A stretch of 64,000 bases of DNA, from contig AP026969.1 of assembly GCA_027923965.1 (NCBI GenBank), positions 1,178,001 to 1,242,000 on the forward strand, in the 5' to 3' direction. Numbering within the stretch: position 1 is the stretch's first letter; the number at the start of each line of letters is the position of its first letter. The translations under genes and the position numbers were made by a program. The DNA comes from Comamonadaceae bacterium OS-1. Its GTDB lineage: Bacteria; Pseudomonadota; Gammaproteobacteria; Burkholderiales; Burkholderiaceae_C. Under the pieces are notes generated by a model, which did no database searches, was not told the DNA's origin, and saw nothing but the letters and a program-made list of their open reading frames with translations. Shown piece after piece: positions 1 to 7,836 of the stretch.

Positions 1-101
1 AGGTCACTTGCCCGATTGGCGTGCCTGGCATCTCGGGCAAAGAGCCCGAGGTGATTGCGGTCGCGGTGGCGGCACAGTTGTTGCAAAGGCTTACTCCATA
101 A
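1..101 (+). CDS. xdhC: XdhC, xanthine dehydrogenase accessory protein (C-terminal end only)
   Basis: Only the last 32 or so codons are in the window; the reading frame is open from base 3 and ends with TAA at 99-101. The residues (CPIGVPGISGKEPEVIAVAV, then AAQLLQ) match the C-terminus typical of XdhC, which carries and inserts the sulfurated molybdenum cofactor into xanthine dehydrogenase. The next gene on the same strand is puuD (urate hydroxylase), which fits a purine-degradation cluster xdhABC-puuD running in from the left edge. The family call rests on this short tail, so it is good but not certain. Confidence 0.8.
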   Translation, partial: VTCPIGVPGISGKEPEVIAVAVAAQLLQRLTP

Positions 102-217
102 AATGAAGCAGTCGCAGCGGTGCAGAGCCAACTCCCCGGGCTTTTGTGCGTGACTTTTTTTATGCCTACAGCGCCCGCAGTGGTGGGCATCGCAATACCG
201 TCAAGGGTGAGTGACAC

Positions 218-1438
218 ATGGAAAGCTATTACCTCGACTGGGCCAACCTGCTGCTGCGCTGGGTCCACGTCATTACTGCCATCGCCTGGATTGGCTCGTC
301 GTTTTACTTCGTCTTTCTGGACAGCAGCCTGACACCGCCGGTCGATGACGATCTCAAGAAGCAGGGCGTGAGCGGCGAGCTGTGGGCCGTGCACGGCGGC
401 GGCTTCTACCACCCGGTCAAGTTCGCCGGTGCACCGCCGCAGCTGCCCAAGCACCTGCACTGGTTTTATTGGGAAAGCTACTCCACCTGGCTGACTGGCT
501 TTTCGCTGTTCACCGTGTCTTATCTGTGGAACGCCAGCACCTACCTGGTGGACAAATCGCTGATGAACTGGTCCAGTGGCGCAGCCGTGAGCGTGGCGCT
601 AGCGTTCTTTGTGGTGTTCTGGATGGCCTACGACGGCATCTGCCAGATTTTTGGCAAGCGCAAGGGCGGCGATGCCATCGTGGGTGCGTTGGTGGCGGTG
701 CTGGTGGCCGCGGCGGCGTGGCTGGCCTGCCACTGGTTTGCCGGGCGCGCGGCCTTTTTGCTGGTGGGCGCGATGATCGCCACCACCATGAGCGCCAACG
801 TGTTCTTCTGGATCATTCCGGGTCAGCGCACCGTGGTGGCCGACATCCAGGCCGGCCGGCCCATCGACCCCATCCACGGCCAGCGCGGCAAACAGCGCAG
901 CGTGCACAACACCTATTTCACGCTGCCGGTGCTGTTTGCCATGCTCAGCAACCACTACAGCTTCACTTACACGCACCCGCAGAACTGGCTGGTGCTGGTG
1001 CTGATGATGCTGGCGGGCGCGGCGATCCGGCAGTTTTTTGTGCTGCGCCACGGCTACCTGCTGGGCCGCAACCGCCATCCCGTCGGCTACGCGCTGGCAG
1101 GCCTGGCGGTGATCGCGTGCGTGATCGTCTGGATGAAACCCCTGCCTGCTACAACTTCAGTAGCTGCTCACGCTGATGGAATAAGCGCAAAGCCGGTAAT
1201 TTCTTATGAAAAAGTGCAGGCGGTGATTGCCCAGCGCTGCTACCAATGCCACGGCGCGCAGGTGCAGATGAAGAACGTGCGGCTGGATTCACCCGCCGAC
1301 TTGAAGCTGCACGCGCAAATGGTCTACCAGCAGGCGGTGGTCACCAAGATCATGCCCATGAACAACGCCACCGGCATCACCGATGCCGAGCGCGCGCTGA
1401 TTGGGCAGTGGTTCGAGGGCGGCGCGCCAGTGGAGTAG
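218..1438 (+). CDS. puuD: PuuD-type urate hydroxylase, membrane protein with C-terminal cytochrome c domain
   Basis: Integral-membrane urate hydroxylase that oxidises urate to 5-hydroxyisourate in purine catabolism and passes electrons to its own cytochrome c. The 406-residue protein has about eight hydrophobic segments (first at residues ~8-32, RWVHVITAIAWIG region) and a periplasmic-type c-heme motif CYQCH at residues 341-345, followed by MPMNN, which offers the likely Met heme ligand. The ATG at 218 is chosen because MESYYLDWANLLLRWVHV is the family's usual start. It follows xdhC by 116 bp. The linker between the last membrane helix and the cytochrome (about residues 311-330) is encoded by a copy of the dispersed hairpin repeat, which is odd for a conserved enzyme. 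Confidence 0.88.
   Translation: MESYYLDWANLLLRWVHVITAIAWIGSSFYFVFLDSSLTPPVDDDLKKQGVSGELWAVHGGGFYHPVKFAGAPPQLPKHLHWFYWESYSTWLTGFSLFTVSYLWNASTYLVDKSLMNWSSGAAVSVALAFFVVFWMAYDGICQIFGKRKGGDAIVGALVAVLVAAAAWLACHWFAGRAAFLLVGAMIATTMSANVFFWIIPGQRTVVADIQAGRPIDPIHGQRGKQRSVHNTYFTLPVLFAMLSNHYSFTYTHPQNWLVLVLMMLAGAAIRQFFVLRHGYLLGRNRHPVGYALAGLAVIACVIVWMKPLPATTSVAAHADGISAKPVISYEKVQAVIAQRCYQCHGAQVQMKNVRLDSPADLKLHAQMVYQQAVVTKIMPMNNATGITDAERALIGQWFEGGAPVE
1147..1205 (+). repeat. Dispersed double-hairpin repeat, copy 1 (inside puuD)
   Basis: The core TTCAGTAGCTGCTCACGC followed by TGATGGAATAAGCGC is almost identical to the intergenic copy at 39671-39735. It lies in frame in the puuD linker between membrane domain and cytochrome c, orientation same as the gene. 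Confidence 0.75.
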
Positions 1439-1442
1439 GGCC

Positions 1443-1823
1443 TCAGGCCGCTTCGGGCACGGGCGTGAAGTGCAGGTGCATGAGCTGCCAGTCGCCAGGC
1501 GTTTTGCGCCACAGCTCGCTGAAGAACACGCTGCTGTGCGGCGTATCGTCGATCAGGGTCTGGCTTTGGCCGGAGACCACGGCAAATTCACCGTGGTATT
1601 GCAGGGACAGGCTGGCATCCTGCTTGTAGGCCGTGTCGGGGAACCACAGATCGGCCTGCACGGCGCGCGAGATGCCGTGCAGTTGCTCCCATTTGGATTG
1701 CACGCCGCTGGCATGCACCACGCAAAACGAGTCGGCCTGTACGCTGGCCATGAAGTCGGTATCACCGGCGAAAAATGCGGCATACCAGTCTTCGCGGGTG
1801 TTGAGTAGATTGAGGTTGTCCAT
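1443..1823 (-). CDS. SnoaL-like / nuclear-transport-factor-2 fold protein
   Basis: A 126-residue protein starting MDNLNLLNTREDWYAAFFAG; start ATG at 1823 is preferred over an upstream start at 1955 because NTF2-like proteins of this kind begin here and the upstream extension looks non-coding. The pattern (short helix, then WYAAFFAGD, later FAVVSGQSQTL and a C-terminal WQLMHLHFTPV strand) is that of the SnoaL-like domain, where a cone-shaped barrel binds small substrates. Many such proteins carry out no known reaction. It ends 4 bp after the convergent puuD stop. Function cannot be given beyond the fold. Confidence 0.7.
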   Translation of the reverse strand: MDNLNLLNTREDWYAAFFAGDTDFMASVQADSFCVVHASGVQSKWEQLHGISRAVQADLWFPDTAYKQDASLSLQYHGEFAVVSGQSQTLIDDTPHSSVFFSELWRKTPGDWQLMHLHFTPVPEAA

Positions 1824-1995
1824 AGCTTCTTTTGGGGTAGTGCCAGATGGGCAGAAAAGGGCACGATGCAAGTTCGTGAATGGATTGATTATCCCGTGCT
1901 CTGCAAGCGCTTTGGAGATGGCGTACGCAAAGCCGGTGAAAGGTCTTTGCACCATCCCCGTGCAGCCAGTGCGCCTGCCCTGCTACCATTCTTGG

Positions 1996-2736
1996 ATGTT
2001 AATGAAAACACCCGACGCTATAAACGCTGTTGCGCTGGCCGATGCCCGCGACGGTGAAGGCACGCCTGTGTCTGTCAAGATCCGCGAGCGGCTGCTGGCC
2101 GCGCGCAAACGGTTCAACGCCAACGACAACATTGCCGAGTTCATCCAGCCCGGCGAGCTCGATCTCTTGCTCGACGAAGTGACCGACAAAATGCAGGGCG
2201 TGCTCAGCAGCATGGTGATCGACACCGACCGCGACCACAACACCAACAACACCGCGCGCCGCGTGGCCAAGATGTACCTCAAGGAGGTGTTCCAGGGCCG
2301 CTACGTGGCGGCACCCAACATCACCGAATTCCCCAACGCCGAGCACTTGAACGAGCTGATGATTGTCGGCCCCATCACTGTGCGCAGCGCCTGTTCACAC
2401 CACCTGTGCCCGGTGATCGGCATGATCTGGATCGGCGTGCTGCCCAACGAGCACACCAACGTGATTGGTCTGTCCAAGTACGCGCGCCTGGCCGAATGGA
2501 TCATGGGCCGCCCGCAAATCCAGGAAGAAGCCGTGGTGCAACTGGCCGACCTGATCCAGGAAAAAACCCAGCCAGATGGTCTGGCCATCGTCATGGAAGC
2601 CAGCCACTACTGCATGGGCTGGCGCGGTGTGAAAGACATGGACAGCAAGATGATCAACTCGGTGATGCGCGGTGCATTCCTGAAGGATTCGAACCTGCGC
2701 CGCGAATTTTTGTCCCTCATTCCCAGAAAGAGCTAA
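1996..2736 (+). CDS. folE: GTP cyclohydrolase I
   Basis: Converts GTP to 7,8-dihydroneopterin triphosphate, the first step of tetrahydrofolate/pterin synthesis, in the cytoplasm. The 246-residue protein shows the zinc-site segment RSACSHHLCPVIG and the later Cys in HYCMGWRG, which with the CxHH segment forms the Zn ligands, plus GLSKYARLAEW of the pterin site. It is a variant sub-branch: the common SMCEHH becomes SACSHH. Start: ATG at 1996 (MLMKTPD) or the ATG at 2002; the long in-frame upstream extension from 1633 lies antisense to the preceding gene and is not believed. It runs 4 bp into the BLUF gene, so the two are probably cotranscribed. Confidence 0.9.
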   Translation: MLMKTPDAINAVALADARDGEGTPVSVKIRERLLAARKRFNANDNIAEFIQPGELDLLLDEVTDKMQGVLSSMVIDTDRDHNTNNTARRVAKMYLKEVFQGRYVAAPNITEFPNAEHLNELMIVGPITVRSACSHHLCPVIGMIWIGVLPNEHTNVIGLSKYARLAEWIMGRPQIQEEAVVQLADLIQEKTQPDGLAIVMEASHYCMGWRGVKDMDSKMINSVMRGAFLKDSNLRREFLSLIPRKS

Positions 2737-2740
2737 CCCC

Positions 2741-3163
2741 ATGCTTGTACGCTTGCTCTACGCCAGCCGCGCCCTGGACACCAGCCCTGGCGCCATCGAA
2801 GCCATCCTGGCCCAGTCGCGCCAGTACAACCCGGCCTGCGGCATCACCGGCATCCTGTGCTACGGCGGTGGCATCTTTTTGCAGGCCATCGAAGGCGGGC
2901 GCATGCCGGTCAACGAGCTCTACGGCCACATCCAGCGCGATGCGCGGCACAAAGACGTGGCCTTGCTGCACTTTGAAGAAATCTCCGAGCGCCGCTTTGG
3001 CGGCTGGACCATGGGCCAGGTCAACATCTTGAAGCTCAACCAGTCGATTCTGCTGAAATACGCCGAAAAGCCCGAGCTTGACCCCTACGCCGTATCGGGC
3101 AAGGTGTCGCTGGCCTTGCTGGAAGAGCTGATGGCTACGGCCTCCATCGTCGGACGCGTCTAA
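2741..3163 (+). CDS. BLUF-domain blue-light photoreceptor
   Basis: A 140-residue stand-alone BLUF protein that binds FAD and senses blue light through a hydrogen-bond switch. The conserved residues are at the expected spacing: Tyr7 (LLYASRA), Asn30 (QYNPACGITG), Gln48 (FLQAIEGG), Trp89 and Met91 (GGWTMGQ), matching the Tyr/Asn/Gln/Trp/Met set of AppA. There is no C-terminal effector domain beyond ~40 residues, so output must go through a protein partner. It follows folE after 4 bp and is followed at once by a strong terminator, giving a two-gene folE-BLUF unit. Partner and output are unknown. Confidence 0.9.
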   Translation: MLVRLLYASRALDTSPGAIEAILAQSRQYNPACGITGILCYGGGIFLQAIEGGRMPVNELYGHIQRDARHKDVALLHFEEISERRFGGWTMGQVNILKLNQSILLKYAEKPELDPYAVSGKVSLALLEELMATASIVGRV

Positions 3164-3183
3164 CCGTCGCTCCCCACCCATCC

Positions 3184-3224
3184 AACCCGCAAGCCTTGAC
3201 CGACTTGCGGGTTTTTGTTTTTTT
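3184..3224 (+). terminator. Rho-independent terminator after the BLUF gene
   Basis: Perfect 10-bp stem AACCCGCAAG (3184-3193) / CTTGCGGGTT (3204-3213) with a 10-nt loop, followed by a T-rich tract to 3224. The EamA gene's ATG begins 3 bases after the T-tract. Confidence 0.93.
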
Positions 3225-3226
3225 GC

Positions 3227-4108
3227 ATGTCCCTTTTTGCCCTGTGTCTGGTGCTGTTGGCGGGCCTGGTCCACGCCAGTTGGAATATCGCCGCCAAAAA
3301 AGCCGGTGGTGATGCGCGCTTTGCCGTGTTCTCGGGGATGGTGGGTGTCATCGTGTGGGCCCCGGTGGCACTCTGGCTGGGGGTGGACCAAGTACCGCGC
3401 TGGAACGTGACCCAGTGGGGCATGCTGGCCCTTAGCGCCTGCGTGCACGCCCTGTATTTTGTGGTGCTGCTGCGCGGCTACCGCAAGGCCGACCTCACCG
3501 TGGTGTACCCGTTGGCACGCGGGCTGGGGCCGCTGATCTCGTCCCTGGCGGCTGTGCTGCTGCTGGGCGAACGCCTGAGTCTCTGGGGGGGCCTGGGCTT
3601 GGTGGGCGTGGTGACGGGGGTGTTTTTGATTGCTGGGGGCCCCGGCCTGTGGCGAGGCCCGCGCGACCCCGTCAACGCAGCCCGCCTGCGTGCAGGGCTG
3701 CGCTACGGCGCGCTCACCGGCATGTGCATCGCCTGCTACACCGTGGCCGACGGCTATGCGGTCAAAGTGCTGCTGATTTCGCCCATCATGTTCGACTACG
3801 CCAGCAACGTACTGCGCATGGGCCTGATGGGCACCACCGTGCTGCGCGATCTGCCCGCGGCCCGGCTGCTGTGGCGGGCGCAGTGGCGCTATGCGCTGGT
3901 GGTGGGCATCCTCAGCCCCGTCTCCTACGTGCTGGTGCTGTATGCGGTGCAAACCGCGCCCCTGTCCCACGTGGCCCCGGCGCGCGAGGTGTCGATGCTG
4001 TTTGCCGCGCTGCTGGGTGGGCATTTGCTGGGGGAGGGGCAGCGTGGCACCCGGCTGCTGGGGGCGGGCTGCATTGCGCTGGGCGTTGTGGCGTTGGCGC
4101 TGGGCTGA
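3227..4108 (+). CDS. EamA (DMT) family permease
   Basis: A 293-residue inner-membrane transporter of the drug/metabolite superfamily, probably a small-metabolite or amino-acid exporter; substrate unknown. About ten hydrophobic helices in two EamA repeats: the first opens LFALCLVLLAGLVHASWNIA and contains KADLTVVYPLARGLGP, the second begins near RYGALTGMCIACYTVADG. ATG at 3227 is the only plausible start, because the first helix follows directly; it lies immediately after the T-tract of the upstream terminator, with no Shine-Dalgarno sequence. The TGA overlaps the ATG of the DUF429 gene by one base, so the two are translationally coupled. Confidence 0.85.
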   Translation: MSLFALCLVLLAGLVHASWNIAAKKAGGDARFAVFSGMVGVIVWAPVALWLGVDQVPRWNVTQWGMLALSACVHALYFVVLLRGYRKADLTVVYPLARGLGPLISSLAAVLLLGERLSLWGGLGLVGVVTGVFLIAGGPGLWRGPRDPVNAARLRAGLRYGALTGMCIACYTVADGYAVKVLLISPIMFDYASNVLRMGLMGTTVLRDLPAARLLWRAQWRYALVVGILSPVSYVLVLYAVQTAPLSHVAPAREVSMLFAALLGGHLLGEGQRGTRLLGAGCIALGVVALALG

Positions 4109-4983
4109 TGGTGGCTTCCACCGAACTTCTGGGCTGCGACTTTTCCAGCAGCCCCACCGCCCGCAAAAACATCGTGCTGGCCTGGGGCCGGATGGCCGGG
4201 GGGCAAGTAGTCTTGCAGCGCCTGGAGCGCCTGTCTTCGCTGGCGGCATTCGCCGCCGTGCTGGCCCAGCCACGGTCTTGGGTGGGCGGTTTCGATCTGC
4301 CGTTTGGCCTGCCGCGCGAATTGGTGGTGAGCCTGGGCTGGCCGCTGGAGTGGGCCGCCTGCATTCGCCACTTCGCCAGCCTGGAGCGGGCGCAGATCCG
4401 CAGCCTGTTTGCCGCGTTCTGCGATGCCCGGCCCGTGGGCGGCAAATTCGCCCACCGCGCTTGCGACGCTTTGGCGGGCTCCAGCCCGTCGATGAAGTGG
4501 GTGAATCCACCCGTGGCCTACATGCTGCACGCGGGTGTGCCCCTGTTGCTGGAAGCCGGGGTGGATTTCCCCGGCCTGCACCCAGGTGACCCGCAGCGCG
4601 TGGCCCTGGAGGCCTACCCCGGCCTGCTGGCGCGCGAGGTGCTGGACGGCTGGACTCCGGGTGCCCAGGGCACCGGGCGGCGCAGCTATAAAAGCGACGA
4701 CAAGGCCAAGCAAACCCCGCAGCGGCTGGCGGCGCGGACCGACCTGGTCAACGCGCTGGAGGCGGGGCAGGGCGTGCACGGGCCATTGCGCTTGGGCTCG
4801 CCTTTGCAGCTCACGGCAGCCCAGCGCAGCCTTTTGCTGGCCGACGCCAGTGGCGATGCCCTGGATGCTGTGCTGTGCATGCTGCAAGCGGCCTGGGCCG
4901 CACAACAGCATGCCGCCGGTCTGCCGCGCTACGGGCTGCCCGGTCATTGCGACCCATTGGAAGGCTGGATCACGACCGTGTGA
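4108..4983 (+). CDS. DUF429 domain protein
   Basis: A 291-residue protein of the DUF429 family, a group with a predicted RNase H-like fold and no established reaction. Visible features: early LLGCDFSSSPTARKNIVLAWG, in which the Asp would be the first acidic residue of such a fold; WVGGFDLPFGLPREL; and C-terminal LPRYGLPGHCDPLEGWI. The start ATG overlaps the stop of the EamA gene (TGATG), so it is expressed with that transporter. No membrane segment or signal peptide is visible. The family call is from recalled pattern; no function is proposed. Confidence 0.72.
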   Translation: MVASTELLGCDFSSSPTARKNIVLAWGRMAGGQVVLQRLERLSSLAAFAAVLAQPRSWVGGFDLPFGLPRELVVSLGWPLEWAACIRHFASLERAQIRSLFAAFCDARPVGGKFAHRACDALAGSSPSMKWVNPPVAYMLHAGVPLLLEAGVDFPGLHPGDPQRVALEAYPGLLAREVLDGWTPGAQGTGRRSYKSDDKAKQTPQRLAARTDLVNALEAGQGVHGPLRLGSPLQLTAAQRSLLLADASGDALDAVLCMLQAAWAAQQHAAGLPRYGLPGHCDPLEGWITTV

Positions 4984-5074
4984 AAGCGCCTGTTTATGGC
5001 GGGGCTGTGCCGCTGTATAGTTGTCTGCGAATACTTACGATTTATTTCAGTGTTTTAAATATTGCGTACGATTT

Positions 5075-5869
5075 ATGTATTCTTTTGTTGGCAAATGTGG
5101 GTACTTTCTGCTGGGGCTGCTCATGTGCCATGCCGCGGGGGCGGCAGACGAGCGGCCAGACTGCGGCAGACCGTTGACGCTGGCCTTGCATGTGCATGGT
5201 CTGTTGTACTCGGCCGACCTGGATGCTGGCATTGACAAGGACTTTGCCGATGCCCTGGCCCAGCGCAGTGGCTGCAACATCCAGGTCAGCGTATTGCCTC
5301 GTGCACGCATTTGGCAATTGATCGAGTCCGGGGCGCTCGACTTCAGCCTGTCGGGCATTGCCACCGAGGAGCGCAATACCTATGCGGCCTTTGCCTGGTA
5401 TTTTTCCAACAAGTACTACCTGCTGGTCAACAAAAGCACCAATGTGCAAAAGCTGTCTGACTTCGAGGACCAGCCCGCGATGAAGCTGGGGGCCATCCGG
5501 GGCTTTCGTTACAGCGCCACGGCCAACCGCATGGTCGACAAATTGGCCCAGGCCGGCCGAATCAGCTATGCCTCGGGCCTGGAGCCGCTGTACCAGGTGC
5601 TGGCGCTAGGGCGCATCCAGGGCATGGTGATCGAGCCCTTCGATATTGGCGATGTCGAGTCCAAGCGGATCCATGACACGACCCAGATCATCGAGTTCAA
5701 CGATCCCCCCGTGCCGCACGGGCTCATCATGTCCAGGAAATCCATACCTCCTGCCGAAATCACCAAGTGGATGGCAGTCGTACAGTCCTTGCGCGGTGAC
5801 GGCTCGGTGCTGCGGATCTTTGAAAAGTATTTTCCGCCCGCGCTGGCCCGCGAGATGGTGGTGTTTTGA
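5075..5869 (+). CDS. Periplasmic solute-binding protein (family 3 type), partner of a CHASE-GGDEF cyclase
   Basis: Starts at ATG 5075 with a signal peptide (MYSFVGKCGYFLLGLLMCHA, cleavage likely after AAGAA); a TTG at 5021 is possible but adds an implausible hydrophilic leader. The mature ~240 residues look like a bacterial extracellular solute-binding protein family 3 fold: FADALAQRSGCNIQV, RARIWQLIESGALDFSLSGI, then KLGAIRGFRYS and LYQVLALGRIQGMVIEP. Its stop overlaps the TTG start of the next gene (TTGA). There are no ABC permease genes nearby, so it more likely presents a ligand to the membrane cyclase than feeds a transporter. That role is inference. Confidence 0.78.
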   Translation: MYSFVGKCGYFLLGLLMCHAAGAADERPDCGRPLTLALHVHGLLYSADLDAGIDKDFADALAQRSGCNIQVSVLPRARIWQLIESGALDFSLSGIATEERNTYAAFAWYFSNKYYLLVNKSTNVQKLSDFEDQPAMKLGAIRGFRYSATANRMVDKLAQAGRISYASGLEPLYQVLALGRIQGMVIEPFDIGDVESKRIHDTTQIIEFNDPPVPHGLIMSRKSIPPAEITKWMAVVQSLRGDGSVLRIFEKYFPPALAREMVVF

Positions 5870-7836
5870 GACTGAAACGCCCCGACAACTGGCTGCACCA
5901 TCTCAGCGGAGCCGTGCTGGTGCTGGCTTTGTCGCTGGGTACCACCTGGTGGTTGTGGCAGTTTGAAACCCACAACGCCGAACTCGACCAGCGTGCCCGC
6001 GAGGATGCCAACGTGCAAGCCTTTGCCAGCCGGGTGGAGCAGCGCATGCGCGCCCAGGAGCAGGTGCTGCGTGGCGTTCAGGGCCTGTTTGCCGTGGGCG
6101 CTCCGGTGGGGCGCGTGGCGTTTAGCCGTTATGTCGAGGCCTTGCAGCTTGGAGCCGATGTGTCCGGGGTGGTCGCGCTGGGCTGGGTGCCGCTCGTGGG
6201 TGCTGCGGAACTACCCACCCACTTGGCGAAGATGCGTACCCTGGGTGATGGAGGCTACGCCCTCATCCCCGAGGGCGCGCGTCCCCAGTACGCCCCGCTG
6301 GTACAGCTGGAGCCGCCGTTGGACTCCCCCATGCGCCCGCTGGGCCAAGATCTTTTGGTGGATGCCGTATTCCGGCCAACCATGGAGCGGGCCCGCGATT
6401 CCGGGTCTGCCGCCATCACCGGCAGACTCAGCCGCAGCTTGCAAAACAGCTCCGACATCCGGGTGGGGTTTGCCATGTTCATGCCGGTCTACCGCCCTGG
6501 AGCGCCTACCGATACGGTGGATAGTCGGCGCGCCAGCCTGATCGGCTGGGTGGTGGCGCCGTGCCGCATGGATGTGTGGATGGCGGGCCTGCCCGGTATG
6601 GATACCGGCGGTATGAGCGTGCGCATTTTTGACGGTATTGAAATCAGCAGCCAGTCACTGCTGTTTGATTCCAACCCCAGCCCTTTACCCAAAGCGCAGG
6701 TCTCGGCCGCCACCCTGGAGTATTTGCAGGTGGCGGGCCGTACCTGGACTCTGGCCATAGTGGAGCAAGCCGATGCGACCGAATCACCGGGCCACAACAA
6801 GGCGCAGATGATTGCCCGCAACGGTGTGGTGTTGAGCGGCGTACTGGCTTTGCTGGCCTGGGTGCTGCTGAGTGACCGCGCGCGCACCGTCATCATGGCC
6901 ACCCAGATGACCACCGAACTGCGCGAAAGCAAAGAACACTTCGAGCTGATCTTTGACAGCAGTCCTGACGGGATGGTGATCACCCAGCAAGCCGATGGCC
7001 TGGTGGTGGACATCAACCGGGGCTTTACGGCCATGACGGGCTATGAGCGCAGCGACGTGGTCAGCATCTCGATTACCGCTTTGCCGATCTGGAAGTCTGC
7101 TGAAGACCGCCGCCGTTACCGCAAGGAACTGGCCGAGCAGCAGTTTTGCGAGAACCTGGAGGTGGCCTTGGTCACCAAGACCGGCCAGACCATCGTGGGG
7201 ATCTTGTCGGCGCAGCCCGCTACCTTCAAGGGTGTGGCCTGTTTTGTCGGGGTGGTGCGCGACATCACCGGACGCAAGGCGATTGAAGACCGCATGGCCC
7301 ACATGGCCCAGCACGACACCCTGACCGGACTGCCCAACCGGGCACTGTTTGACGACCGGCTCAAGCAGGCCATCGTGCAGGCCAACCGCAACCGGGGGCG
7401 GCTGGCCCTGCTGTACGTCGATCTGGACCATTTCAAGCCGGTGAACGACACCCTGGGCCACGCGGTGGGCGACGTGCTGCTCAAAGCGGTGGCCCAGCGC
7501 ATGCACGATAGCGTGCGTGCCTCGGACACCGTGGCCCGTATCGGGGGCGACGAGTTTGTGGTGCTGCTGCCTGCTGTGCACGATGGCAACGATGCTTTGG
7601 CGGTGGCCGAAAAAATCCGCCAGTCACTGAACCAGAGTTTCGAGGTGGTGGCGGGCAAGATGGTGCACATCTCGTCCAGCACCGGTGTGGCCATCTACCC
7701 CGACCACGGCAAGGACGAAATTGAACTGTCCAAAAATGCCGACATGGCGATGTACCGCGCCAAACAGGAAGGTCGCGACCAGGTGGTGTTGTTTGCGCCG
7801 CTGGTGCCCGTGGATCCTACCGCTGCGGCTGTTTAG
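5866..7836 (+). CDS. CHASE-PAS-GGDEF membrane diguanylate cyclase
   Basis: Synthesises c-di-GMP from GTP under control of a periplasmic sensor. Order: transmembrane helix at ~15-33, CHASE domain ~55-300 (VEQRMRAQEQVLRGVQGLF is typical), second helix ~319-337, PAS ~356-475 (FDSSPDGMVITQQ), then GGDEF with the intact signature GGDEF at residues 560-564 and a product-inhibition RxxD (RASD) five residues before it. The start is a TTG within the stop of the solute-binding protein gene (TTGA overlap), giving 656 residues. The TAG overlaps the stop of the convergent MinD-like gene. Both catalytic and inhibitory sites look functional. Confidence 0.88.
   Translation: MRLKRPDNWLHHLSGAVLVLALSLGTTWWLWQFETHNAELDQRAREDANVQAFASRVEQRMRAQEQVLRGVQGLFAVGAPVGRVAFSRYVEALQLGADVSGVVALGWVPLVGAAELPTHLAKMRTLGDGGYALIPEGARPQYAPLVQLEPPLDSPMRPLGQDLLVDAVFRPTMERARDSGSAAITGRLSRSLQNSSDIRVGFAMFMPVYRPGAPTDTVDSRRASLIGWVVAPCRMDVWMAGLPGMDTGGMSVRIFDGIEISSQSLLFDSNPSPLPKAQVSAATLEYLQVAGRTWTLAIVEQADATESPGHNKAQMIARNGVVLSGVLALLAWVLLSDRARTVIMATQMTTELRESKEHFELIFDSSPDGMVITQQADGLVVDINRGFTAMTGYERSDVVSISITALPIWKSAEDRRRYRKELAEQQFCENLEVALVTKTGQTIVGILSAQPATFKGVACFVGVVRDITGRKAIEDRMAHMAQHDTLTGLPNRALFDDRLKQAIVQANRNRGRLALLYVDLDHFKPVNDTLGHAVGDVLLKAVAQRMHDSVRASDTVARIGGDEFVVLLPAVHDGNDALAVAEKIRQSLNQSFEVVAGKMVHISSSTGVAIYPDHGKDEIELSKNADMAMYRAKQEGRDQVVLFAPLVPVDPTAAAV

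Noticed and set aside
2717..4510. Long open frame of 597 codons on the minus strand
   Set aside because: It runs antisense across the BLUF, EamA and DUF429 genes, whose proteins are recognisable; its translation is Arg/Gln/His/Pro-rich, typical of shadow frames in high-GC DNA.
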